A stretch of 6,170 nt of DNA from the NCBI GenBank assembly GCA_030706065.1, contig JAUZPH010000236.1, forward strand, positions 1 to 6,170, read 5' to 3'. A model generated the notes under the pieces. That model had not been told where the DNA came from. It ran no database searches and saw only the letters and a list, made by a program, of their open reading frames with translations. The position numbers were made by a program, and so were the translations under genes. This document shows positions 1-6,065 of the stretch, piece by piece. The DNA comes from Bacillota bacterium. Its GTDB lineage: Bacteria; Bacillota; Clostridia; Clostridiales; Clostridiaceae. The number at the start of each line of letters is the position of its first letter. The stretch's first letter is position 1.

Positions 1-525
1 AATCGGTTCGTCGCATAATATTATTTTTGGCCTCTGAACAAGAGCCCTGGCTATTCCTACCCTCTGCTTCTGGCCTCCGCTTAACTGATCGCACCTTTTA
101 TAAACCTGATCGCTCAGTCCCAGCATATCTATAATCTTAAATGCATATTTCTTTTCTTCCTGGCTGTAGCTTCCTACAACCCCTGCCAGAGTTGATTTAT
201 GGCCCAGCCTTCCATGGAGCACATTTTCTATGACCGACAGCCTATCCACCAGATTGTACTGCTGAAATATCATACCTATTTTCGTTCTTACAGAACGTAT
301 ATTTTTTTTGCTGCATTTTAAAACATCTTCACCGTCAAATATTATCTCTCCGCTGTCTGCTTCAATCATGCGGTTTACGCAGCGTAGTATCGTAGACTTT
401 CCCGCTCCCGAAGGTCCTATGATTGATATGAATTCGCCCTCTTCTGCAGAAAAGCTGATATCCGATATGGCCGGTACTGCTTTATTATAACTTTTGGTTA
501 CATTTTTCAACTCCAATATAGGCAT
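1..525 (-). CDS. phnC: Phosphonate ABC transporter ATP-binding subunit PhnC (3' end cut off by window edge)
   Basis: This is the ATPase that powers phosphonate import through the PhnCDE transporter on the cytoplasmic face of the membrane. The open frame runs from an ATG at 525 to the window edge without a stop, giving 175 residues; the family is usually about 250-260, so roughly the last third is outside. Visible motifs are Walker A GPSGAGKST at residues 37-45, Q-loop FQQY at 87-90, signature LSGGQKQR at 148-155 and Walker B IILCDEP at 168-174, with Cys171 where Ala or Leu is more usual. The start is supported by an AAGGAAG Shine-Dalgarno site 6 bases upstream. It follows phnD after a 225-base gap; phnE is expected next. 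The FQQYNLV and DEPI sequences fit PhnC better than other importer ATPases. Reading the gene as PhnC is also supported by phnD beside it. Confidence 0.93.
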   Translation of the reverse strand, partial: MPILELKNVTKSYNKAVPAISDISFSAEEGEFISIIGPSGAGKSTILRCVNRMIEADSGEIIFDGEDVLKCSKKNIRSVRTKIGMIFQQYNLVDRLSVIENVLHGRLGHKSTLAGVVGSYSQEEKKYAFKIIDMLGLSDQVYKRCDQLSGGQKQRVGIARALVQRPKIILCDEPI

Positions 526-531
526 ACGATG

Positions 532-538
532 CTTCCTT
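532..538 (-). promoter_or_regulatory. Ribosome binding site of phnC
   Basis: The minus strand reads AAGGAAG, followed by 6 bases and then the ATG at 525. This fixes the phnC start. It lies 14 bases downstream of the 15-bp inverted repeat arm ending at 553, close enough that folding of the leader could affect initiation (inference). Confidence 0.7.
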
Positions 539-552
539 TCCTACTAAAATAT

Positions 553-651
553 AGATGCGGAAATTTATTTTCTTAATTTATTGCCTTCATAAAATCGATG
601 AAGATTCGATATTTTCTCAGGCGAATACTGAAAGTTTAAATTTCCGCATCT
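553..651. repeat. Perfect 15-bp inverted repeat with 69-base interior, in the phnD-phnC gap
   Basis: Arm 553-567 (AGATGCGGAAATTTA) is the exact reverse complement of arm 637-651. The 69 bases between them contain smaller inverted repeats: CTTCAT 585-590 with ATGAAG 598-603 (7-base loop), and ATTCG 604-608 with CGAAT 622-626. In the phnD-phnC transcript this could form a closing stem with two internal hairpins. There is no T-tract after the closing stem on the minus strand, so it does not look like an intrinsic terminator. It might be an mRNA-stabilising or regulatory RNA structure, or a small palindromic mobile element. I recognise no known family and no clear target-site duplication flanks it. 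Confidence 0.6.
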
Positions 652-665
652 TTGATTGTCACCTG

Positions 666-695
666 TTCAATTAAAAATATGGCTTTATAATTGAA
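666..695. repeat. AT-rich hairpin downstream of phnD
   Basis: TTCAATTA at 666-673 pairs with TAATTGAA at 688-695. The stem continues past one A-A mismatch through three more pairs (675-677 with 684-686), leaving a 6-base loop. GATTGT 654-659 and ACAATC 704-709 could form an outer stem around it. It lies 56 bases beyond the phnD stop in the direction of transcription. No run of T follows on the minus strand, so it is a weak terminator candidate; a processing or stabilising hairpin is also possible. Confidence 0.4.
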
Positions 696-750
696 GGAAA
701 GCAACAATCCTTAAGAATGATCTTTATATGTTTAGTTATATATAATTCGC

Positions 751-1794
751 TTACTTGCCGAGCTCTCTTATAGGATCGTACCATTTGTCTTCTACTGTAA
801 CAAACTTCTGTGGCGCGTTGAACATACCCTTGTATTTTGCATCCTTTGGAAGGAATATCTTAGTATTGTTGGTTACTTCATCAGAAGTAAGAGCTGTCTT
901 AATTGCATCAATGGTCTTTTGGCTCAGTGAGCCTGTGTTCACCATCAGAGGGCCGTTCATTACAGGCATTGCCTTTATAACTACAAACTGCTGGCCTGCA
1001 AGTGCCTTGAAGGGATCGGTGGCATCATTCTTTACTGTATAGACTGCACCAGGTGTGTTTTCGGTGCCAGAGGTCAGGGTTACGTAGCTGGACAGGTCTA
1101 TGTCGTCAAAGGCTGCAACATCTGCCTTGCCGTTAAGAAGGTTTACTGCTGACAGCTGATGTGAGCCTCCGAATATTACCTGACTGAAGAATTTCCCGTT
1201 TTCAAGCATGTCATCCTGTGTGAGATTCTTGTACTTATCCTGCTTGGAAAAATTGGATACTATGGTTGATGAAGGAACCTTGAAACCGGAGGTGGAACTG
1301 TTGGAAACGAAAGCCATCTTCTTGCCTGCAATGTTATCGATACTATAGCTGCTGCCGGATTTGTACTGGCCTTCGTTTGCCTTTGTTACACACAGCCTGC
1401 TGTAATAAAGCGCATCACTCAGCGTACCTGAATTGCCGGTATTGACTACAAGCGGGAGAACCTTTGAATTCTTTGTATGAGCTTCAATATATTGTTGAGC
1501 TCCGACATAAGCCAGCTGTGCTTGTCCAGACGCAACAGCCTCGATGGTAATGGCATAATCTGTTGTTAATTTATCTGCCACCTTCAGGCCGGTTGCCTTG
1601 GCGATTTCATTGTCTATTTCAGCACGTGCATCCTTGAAATCATCCCCTGCCTGATTTGGAAGCCAGGCAATAGTTATTGTATCTGGGTCTTTGACACCTG
1701 CTGCTGCAACTGACGATTTTGAGGAAGCACTGCAGCCTGCCAGCAGGATAGAAGCAAGGGCAAGGGAAACTGTAGCCATTATACTTTTTTTCAT
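751..1794 (-). CDS. phnD: Phosphonate-binding lipoprotein PhnD (ABC transporter substrate-binding protein)
   Basis: This is the solute receptor of the PhnCDE importer, expected on the outer face of the membrane. The 347 residues start with a lipoprotein signal: a basic MKK start, a hydrophobic stretch, and the lipobox L18-A19-G20-C21, so Cys21 should be lipidated. A Ser-rich tether follows. The mature part has PhnD-type features: the first strand TIAWLPN at 41-47, an LAYVGAQQY segment at 94-102, SNSSTSG at 164-170 (the Ser/Thr ligand loop preceding the second lobe), and the GGSHQLSAVNLLNGKADVAA region from 209, like the second-lobe motif of PhnD. The start is supported by an AAGGAGA Shine-Dalgarno site 6 bases upstream. 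It follows the PHP-IMPase gene after 128 bases that hold a possible promoter, and precedes phnC. The ligand (phosphonate, phosphite or phosphate ester) cannot be told apart from sequence; the C-P lyase neighbours favour phosphonates. Confidence 0.94.
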   Translation of the reverse strand: MKKSIMATVSLALASILLAGCSASSKSSVAAAGVKDPDTITIAWLPNQAGDDFKDARAEIDNEIAKATGLKVADKLTTDYAITIEAVASGQAQLAYVGAQQYIEAHTKNSKVLPLVVNTGNSGTLSDALYYSRLCVTKANEGQYKSGSSYSIDNIAGKKMAFVSNSSTSGFKVPSSTIVSNFSKQDKYKNLTQDDMLENGKFFSQVIFGGSHQLSAVNLLNGKADVAAFDDIDLSSYVTLTSGTENTPGAVYTVKNDATDPFKALAGQQFVVIKAMPVMNGPLMVNTGSLSQKTIDAIKTALTSDEVTNNTKIFLPKDAKYKGMFNAPQKFVTVEDKWYDPIRELGK

Positions 1795-1800
1795 AATAAA

Positions 1801-1807
1801 TCTCCTT
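1801..1807 (-). promoter_or_regulatory. Ribosome binding site of phnD
   Basis: The minus strand reads AAGGAGA, then 6 bases (TTTATT), then the phnD ATG at 1794. It is among the strongest sites in the window, consistent with the high expression that binding proteins need. Confidence 0.8.
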
Positions 1808-1842
1808 CCAATTCCTTAATAGTAATATCCTTACATAATCAT

Positions 1843-1903
1843 TTTATAATTTGTCTATTAACACCTTATTAGCATCTTGTTAACAAAATTTTCCTAATGT
1901 TAA
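1843..1903 (-). promoter_or_regulatory. Candidate PhoP-type (Pho box) promoter upstream of phnD
   Basis: On the minus strand the 128-base gap contains TTAACA (1903-1898), TTAACA (1883-1878), CTAATA (1872-1867) and TTAATA (1861-1856). The last three are spaced exactly 11 bases apart and the first lies 20 bases above the second. A TATAAA -10-like hexamer is at 1848-1843, with no good -35. In Bacillus, PhoP binds TT(A/T/C)ACA direct repeats of about 11-base period just upstream of a -10 element. The geometry here is similar, but two of the repeats are imperfect and AT-rich DNA gives such matches by chance. TTGTTAACAA (1877-1886) is also a 10-bp palindrome that could be an operator instead. Confidence 0.35.
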
Positions 1904-1922
1904 ATCTTTCTACAAGCCCCAT

Positions 1923-3548
1923 TCATAACTCAACATACTCTCTGAGTCCATCTATGATTCCCATATTCTCTGCTGCAATAAAGGTTAACTGTTCCATGGG
2001 GAAGGCGGCATTTTCAATTCCGGCATGGGTATAACAACCCCCGGCCTCCATTAATATGACTATTGCCGCAGCATAATCCCACAGATTCAGATTTGCCGAT
2101 ACATAACCCTGAAGCTCGCCTATGGCAATTTTGCAAATGGACAAGGCTGCGGAGCCAAAGGCTCTATGTCCCCGTATCGCTTTTATTATCTTCAGCATTT
2201 TTGCATCGTCAGCTTCATATAAGGCTGTTATTGTTTTTAAACTCATGTCTATAAGTGAATCTTTAAGTGCATGATTTTTACTTATCTTATTTAACGGAAT
2301 GCCGTTTACAAAGGCTCCTCTTCCCACAGCTGCCGAATATAACCTATCCTTCTGTACATCGTAAACTATGCCCATTAAAGGAGTCATATTGTGATACAGT
2401 GCAACTGAAATAGAAAACTCTTTGCCTATGGAAACAAAATTTGTTGTTCCGTCTATGGGGTCAATTATCCAGGTATATTCCGAAAAACCCTGATCAGTGC
2501 AGCTTTTCTCTTCAGTGATAAAGGTATGATGCGGATATCTTTCACTGATGTTTTTAATGAGGAAGCTTTCTATCTCAACATCATAGCTTGTTACAATATC
2601 GGAACAGTCATTATTTTTGAAGCACAGCCTTAAATTATCTCTAATGGCTTCCTTAAGATGCCTTCCGGCAGCCTTAACAAGTTTTCTGGCAAACAGGCTT
2701 AATTCTTCAACGGGAGTTTCAGCTTCAGGAAGGTGCTCTTCAAAAATGTGGACATATTCCTCCGGGGTTGTAAAATCACCGATGGTGACAGCTGTACCGT
2801 ATTCTCCATGAAAGTCGCTTCCTCCGGTTAACAGCAGATTATACTTATTTCTATACTCTTCAATCTTTCTTAAATCTTCGGCCTTGTGATCCTCATGATT
2901 CAGCTCTATTCCATCAAGCCCCGCTTTTACAAGCATATCAATAAGGCTGTAGGAATCCAGCTGTCCGGGATGGGCCAGTACGGCAATGCCATTATCGGCT
3001 TTGACAGCCTTTACTGCGTCAACTGCATCCACGTACTCTATATCCCCTGCACATATACCTCCACTTTTAAACAACTTTCTATACAAATCTGAATATATAC
3101 AGTCCGTGTACCCCTTTTCCATAAGCTCCGCCATGATATGCTGCTTGTAGATTACCCTGCTGTTCCTGGCCCTTCTGCTTATATTTTTATAGCTTATATA
3201 ATAATTATTTTCCAGCAGAAGCTGAATTTGACGGATTGAGTTTTCCTGCCTTCTTTCCAGTATCGTGCCGCACAGCCTTCTGATACTCTCTCCCTGAAGG
3301 TTGAAGCAGTATCCGAGTATATGAACCTTTTTGCCGCTGGCAGAATCCCAGGCTGATATTTCTATTCCCGGTATGACTCTTATGCCTTCTTGGGCCCCTT
3401 CCTCCATTGCTTCTCTTAAGCCTTCTATAGTATCGTGATTCGTAATTCCCAAATGGGTGACCCCATTGGCTTTTGCTATTCGTATAGTATCTTCCACATT
3501 AAAGGAGCCATCGGATATGCTTGTATGCACATGGAGATCCGCCTTCAT
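1923..3548 (-). CDS. phnPP: PHP-domain cyclic phosphate dihydrolase (PhnPP-like) fused to an inositol-monophosphatase-family phosphatase
   Basis: Two complete hydrolase domains lie in one 541-residue frame. Residues 1 to about 280 are a PHP phosphoesterase with all nine usual metal ligands visible: H6, H8, D13, H38 (in NHD), E63, H76, H193 (in AHPGQ), D245 and H247 (in GSDFHG). Residues from about 283 to 541 are an IMPase-type Mg-dependent phosphatase with D323, E346 (in ITEEKS), D363 and D366 (in DPIDGTTNF) and D491 (in LWDYAA), followed by EAGG. Both active sites look intact and the linker is very short. Characterised PhnPP enzymes from C-P lyase loci convert 5-phosphoribosyl 1,2-cyclic phosphate to ribose 5-phosphate and Pi through ribose 2,5-bisphosphate; the operon context suggests that role for the PHP half. 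The role of the IMPase half is unknown. The start overlaps the phnL stop by ATGA and has an AGGTGA site 6 bases upstream. No ATG lies near the domain junction. The symbol rests on context and domain type, not a direct comparison. Confidence 0.85.
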   Translation of the reverse strand: MKADLHVHTSISDGSFNVEDTIRIAKANGVTHLGITNHDTIEGLREAMEEGAQEGIRVIPGIEISAWDSASGKKVHILGYCFNLQGESIRRLCGTILERRQENSIRQIQLLLENNYYISYKNISRRARNSRVIYKQHIMAELMEKGYTDCIYSDLYRKLFKSGGICAGDIEYVDAVDAVKAVKADNGIAVLAHPGQLDSYSLIDMLVKAGLDGIELNHEDHKAEDLRKIEEYRNKYNLLLTGGSDFHGEYGTAVTIGDFTTPEEYVHIFEEHLPEAETPVEELSLFARKLVKAAGRHLKEAIRDNLRLCFKNNDCSDIVTSYDVEIESFLIKNISERYPHHTFITEEKSCTDQGFSEYTWIIDPIDGTTNFVSIGKEFSISVALYHNMTPLMGIVYDVQKDRLYSAAVGRGAFVNGIPLNKISKNHALKDSLIDMSLKTITALYEADDAKMLKIIKAIRGHRAFGSAALSICKIAIGELQGYVSANLNLWDYAAAIVILMEAGGCYTHAGIENAAFPMEQLTFIAAENMGIIDGLREYVEL

Positions 3549-4240
3549 ACAAGCTCACCTGCTTCCATGTTGAACCTCCTGTCGCAGAGGCCTTCCATAA
3601 AATCAATATCATGAAATATTCCCAGCATTGTGGTTCCTTCGTTTTTTAACTGTTCAATCAGCTCTCTTACCTTCTGCTTTGATGCATTATCAAGGCTTGC
3701 TGTAGGCTCATCCAAAAGCAGCAGCCTGGGATGCTTCACCATTGCTCTGGCAATATTCAGCCTGAGCTTTTCGCCTCCTGAAAAGGTGTTGGGATAACTG
3801 TCCCAAAGCTCCCTGTCCAGTTCAAAATGCTGAAGCATTTTTTCAGCCTGCTTTTGTGCATAGCTGTAATCATATCCCATTTCCAAAACCGCCAGCTCTA
3901 CAATTTCCCTGGCTGTAGTTCTGGGCATCACGTTCAAAAACTGAGAGACATATCCAATTTCATATTTTCGAAGATATATGATCTGCCTTTCGGATGCTTC
4001 AGATATATTTATGAGCCCGAATTTCTTTGACCTGTACCATATACTTCCCTCCTCCGGCAAATATGTCCTGTAGATACATTTGAGGATTGTGGATTTTCCG
4101 CTTCCGCTGCGTCCCGTTATTCCTGCAAATTCCCCTTCCTCTAAGGAAATATTTATATTTTGAGAAGCCTTTATGTGCTTTCCCAGGTTATGCATGGTAA
4201 AAGACTTATATAGATTATGGATTCTTAATATAGCGTCCAT
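3545..4240 (-). CDS. phnL: C-P lyase ABC-type ATPase subunit PhnL
   Basis: PhnL is a transporter-like ATPase that works with the soluble C-P lyase machinery (PhnG, H, I, J, K) rather than with a membrane channel; in E. coli, PhnI, PhnG, PhnH and PhnL are needed to join the phosphonate to the ribose of ATP. The protein is 231 residues from the ATG at 4240. Motifs are Walker A GRSGSGKST at 43-51, Q-loop VSQFL at 98-102, signature FSGGEKLR at 153-160, Walker B LLLLDEP at 173-179, the D-loop SLD, and H210 in IFHD. The VSQFL, FSGGE and GIFHD sequences are characteristic of PhnL. An in-frame ATG at 4261 would add seven residues (MKNEGGS) and overlap the upstream gene by 11 bases. The 4240 start is preferred because GGGAGG lies just before it and because E. 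coli PhnL, as I recall it, begins at this point. The stop overlaps the next start by ATGA. Confidence 0.94.
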   Translation of the reverse strand: MDAILRIHNLYKSFTMHNLGKHIKASQNINISLEEGEFAGITGRSGSGKSTILKCIYRTYLPEEGSIWYRSKKFGLINISEASERQIIYLRKYEIGYVSQFLNVMPRTTAREIVELAVLEMGYDYSYAQKQAEKMLQHFELDRELWDSYPNTFSGGEKLRLNIARAMVKHPRLLLLDEPTASLDNASKQKVRELIEQLKNEGTTMLGIFHDIDFMEGLCDRRFNMEAGELV

Positions 4241-4244
4241 AGAA

Positions 4245-4250
4245 CCTCCC
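4245..4250 (-). promoter_or_regulatory. Ribosome binding site that sets the phnL start
   Basis: The minus strand reads GGGAGG, 4 bases before the ATG at 4240. The alternative ATG at 4261 has no comparable purine-rich site above it. The site sits directly after the stop codon of the acyltransferase (4253-4251), which favours translational coupling. Confidence 0.75.
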
Positions 4251-4877
4251 TCATTCTTCATAATGCTTATCTATAAAGGCATCAATATCAAGGAGAAAGT
4301 CCTTAAAATTCTCTTTGATTTTTTCATGAGGCCAATCCCACCATTTTATGCTCTGAAGCTTTCTTGCAGTTTCTTCAGGGAACCTTCTCTTGATAAACCT
4401 TGCAGGCACCCCTGCCACTACCGTGTAAGGTTCCACATCCTTTGTAACCACTGCACCGCTTCCCACTACAGCTCCGTCTCCGACAGAAACCCTGGGCATG
4501 ATTATTGCTCCATGTCCTATCCAGGTATCCTTTCCTATATAGGTAATTCTGCTTTCTCTCTTTTCAAAAAACTCGATATCATCGATGTCGTCAAAGCCGT
4601 ACATTTCTCTTCTGTAAGTGAAGTGGTGAAGCGTGGGCCTTTCAACAGGGTGCATTGTGGGCCCTATCCTCACTGCCGCTGCTATATTTGCAAACTTGCC
4701 GATAACAGCGTTTTGAACAAAACAAAACTGGCCTGTATATGAATAATCCTCCATTACCACATTTTCTATAAAATTGAACAATCCAACCTCGGTATAGTCT
4801 CCCAGTTTTACATTTACCAACTTGGAATTTTCGCCTACTACAGGCTCCGGTGACAAGACCTTTTTTTCCGTTATCAT
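4251..4877 (-). CDS. C-P lyase-associated hexapeptide-repeat acyltransferase (xenobiotic acetyltransferase fold)
   Basis: This 208-residue protein has the left-handed beta-helix of bacterial hexapeptide transferases, which usually act as trimers and move an acetyl group from acetyl-CoA to a hydroxyl or amine. The imperfect hexapeptide repeats are clearest at residues 112-147 (IGKDTWIGHGAI, then VGDGAVVGSGAVV). The VVAGVPAR closing motif follows at 153-160, and the C-terminal WWDWP at 179-183 is typical of the Vat/CatB (XAT) branch. His76 in MHP is the likely catalytic base, by analogy with that branch. A subfamily of these proteins (TIGR03308) is described as found only in C-P lyase operons, in some but not all of them. 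The gene is wedged between phnM (4-base ATGA overlap) and phnL (10-base gap), so it belongs to the operon. Its Shine-Dalgarno match is weak (AAGGA about 13 bases upstream), which suggests it relies on coupling to phnM. The substrate is unknown. It could N-acetylate aminoalkylphosphonates as the unrelated PhnO does, but nothing in the sequence proves that. Confidence 0.87.
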   Translation of the reverse strand: MITEKKVLSPEPVVGENSKLVNVKLGDYTEVGLFNFIENVVMEDYSYTGQFCFVQNAVIGKFANIAAAVRIGPTMHPVERPTLHHFTYRREMYGFDDIDDIEFFEKRESRITYIGKDTWIGHGAIIMPRVSVGDGAVVGSGAVVTKDVEPYTVVAGVPARFIKRRFPEETARKLQSIKWWDWPHEKIKENFKDFLLDIDAFIDKHYEE

Positions 4878-6052
4878 ATACGGTAATTCGTCCTTGTTAT
4901 AAGCTTGCCATCTACGAAAACTGCAGTGATAACCGGGAAATCACCCTCAATTTTCTCGATGAGAATTATGTCTGCTTTTTTATTTTCCTCGATGGAACCT
5001 ATGATATTGTCCATTTTTACCGCTCTGGCCGGATTGATTGTAACAAGGTTAAACATCTTGTGAAGCTCCTGGCTGTATTTTTCATGCATGACAAAGACCG
5101 CATGGAGCAGCGCCGGAGGATAGTAGTCACTGCACAATATGTCTACTGCACCGCTTACAATAGCTTCCGCAGCGCTGAGGTTTCCTGCGTGGGACCCGCC
5201 CAGCAGTATATTCGGTGCTCCGGCTATTGTGTACATGCCTCTTTCCCTGGCACTTTTGGCAACCTCTATGGTTATGGGAAACTCACTTATCGTTGTGCTG
5301 AAGCTCTTGGCCAGGTCCAATTTTTCAATGCTGTCATCATCGTGTGAAGCTATTGAAATGTTTCTTTCTTTCGCCAAGGCTGCCAACTCTCTTATGGTAT
5401 CCAGGGTCATCTTCTCTTTTGTTCCATGATATTCAATAATTGAATCTACCTCACCGTCAGACAGGTCCTTGTAGCCTTTGATGGTGTTTCTGTATATTTC
5501 CAGATCCCTGTATTGGCCCTGGCCCGGCGTGTGATCCATAAAAGATATAAGATGTACCTTGTTTTCCTTGATGTAGGACTTCACGTTGTCCACCACCTCC
5601 ACATTGTCAATCTCCACTCTTGCATGAAATCGGTGGCGGATAAGGTGTTTGCTGTTGTGGGACCTATTTATTATCTCCACGAAATTCCTGACATTCTCTG
5701 AAGACCTGATAGGCTTATGTGAAAATTCATCGGTCTTGTAGAGAGAAAGGGAGTGAAACATGGTAGTTATACCCTGGTTTACCAGTACCTTTTCCGTTTC
5801 CCTCAAGCTTAAATTGAAATCCATCAGTACCGAGGGCCTGGGTGCCGCCATACTTTCAATATAATCCGCATGTATGTCGATGAACCCGGGAGCAATATAA
5901 CCGTCGTTTGCATCAATCACCTTATCAATACCTTCTCTTTCTATCTCCCCTTCCTTCGCAATTCTTTTTATCCTGTCTTCCTCTATCAGCAGTTCATAGC
6001 CTTTCAGAATTCCATTTTCCGTGACTATATTACCGTGTGTGATTAAATACAT
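4874..6052 (-). CDS. phnM: Alpha-D-ribose 1-methylphosphonate 5-triphosphate diphosphatase PhnM
   Basis: PhnM is an amidohydrolase-superfamily enzyme that removes pyrophosphate from ribose 1-alkylphosphonate 5-triphosphate to give the 5-phosphate that PhnJ cleaves. The protein has 392 residues, close to the usual length (about 380). Its small N-terminal beta-domain leads to PGFIDIHAD at 55-63, where H61 and D63 form the HxD metal motif that replaces the usual HxH in PhnM. Further landmarks are RFHAR at 141-145, MDHTPGQGQ at 172-180, ASHDDD at 235-240, GAPN at 279-281 preceded by A277-G278 and followed by GGSHAGN, and CSDYYPPAL at 307-315 with D309 the probable catalytic or metal Asp. A C-terminal sequence, IGSIEENKKADIILIE, is standard for amidohydrolases. 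GAGGAGGG lies 5 bases before the ATG. It starts 13 bases after the phnK stop and overlaps the next gene by ATGA. Confidence 0.97.
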   Translation of the reverse strand: MYLITHGNIVTENGILKGYELLIEEDRIKRIAKEGEIEREGIDKVIDANDGYIAPGFIDIHADYIESMAAPRPSVLMDFNLSLRETEKVLVNQGITTMFHSLSLYKTDEFSHKPIRSSENVRNFVEIINRSHNSKHLIRHRFHARVEIDNVEVVDNVKSYIKENKVHLISFMDHTPGQGQYRDLEIYRNTIKGYKDLSDGEVDSIIEYHGTKEKMTLDTIRELAALAKERNISIASHDDDSIEKLDLAKSFSTTISEFPITIEVAKSARERGMYTIAGAPNILLGGSHAGNLSAAEAIVSGAVDILCSDYYPPALLHAVFVMHEKYSQELHKMFNLVTINPARAVKMDNIIGSIEENKKADIILIEKIEGDFPVITAVFVDGKLITRTNYRI

Positions 6053-6057
6053 TTGTA

Positions 6058-6065
6058 CCCTCCTC
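6058..6065 (-). promoter_or_regulatory. Ribosome binding site of phnM
   Basis: GAGGAGGG on the minus strand begins directly after the phnK stop codon and sits 5 bases before the phnM ATG at 6052. It is a near-perfect anti-16S match and fills the 13-base phnK-phnM gap, indicating cotranscription and probable coupling. Confidence 0.85.

Noticed and set aside
308..490. A 60-codon plus-strand open frame opposite phnC
   Set aside because: The opposite strand encodes the Walker A region of PhnC in an unbroken frame with clear motifs.
666..695. Intrinsic terminator of phnD
   Set aside because: A hairpin is present, but its stem is AT-rich and no T-run follows on the minus strand, so it is listed only as a hairpin.
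684..707. A promoter for phnC with TTGTTG (707-702) and TATAAA (689-684)
   Set aside because: The spacer between the two hexamers is only 12 bases, too short for a normal sigma-A promoter.
526..750. A known riboswitch upstream of phnC
   Set aside because: The inverted repeats give a possible fold, but I could match no conserved core of a known riboswitch class.
2690..2720. A recent frameshift or sequencing error having joined separate PHP and IMPase genes
   Set aside because: Both domains are in one frame with intact motifs, no stop or start remains at the junction, and the spacing between folds is natural, so a genuine fusion is the simpler reading.
4173..4742. A 189-codon plus-strand open frame across the acyltransferase and phnL boundary
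   Set aside because: It is antisense to two well-supported genes, has no family-like sequence, and is Cys/His-rich in the way typical of reverse-strand shadow frames.
4850..5347. A 165-codon plus-strand open frame opposite phnM
   Set aside because: It lies entirely opposite conserved phnM coding sequence and shows no domain or recognisable motif.
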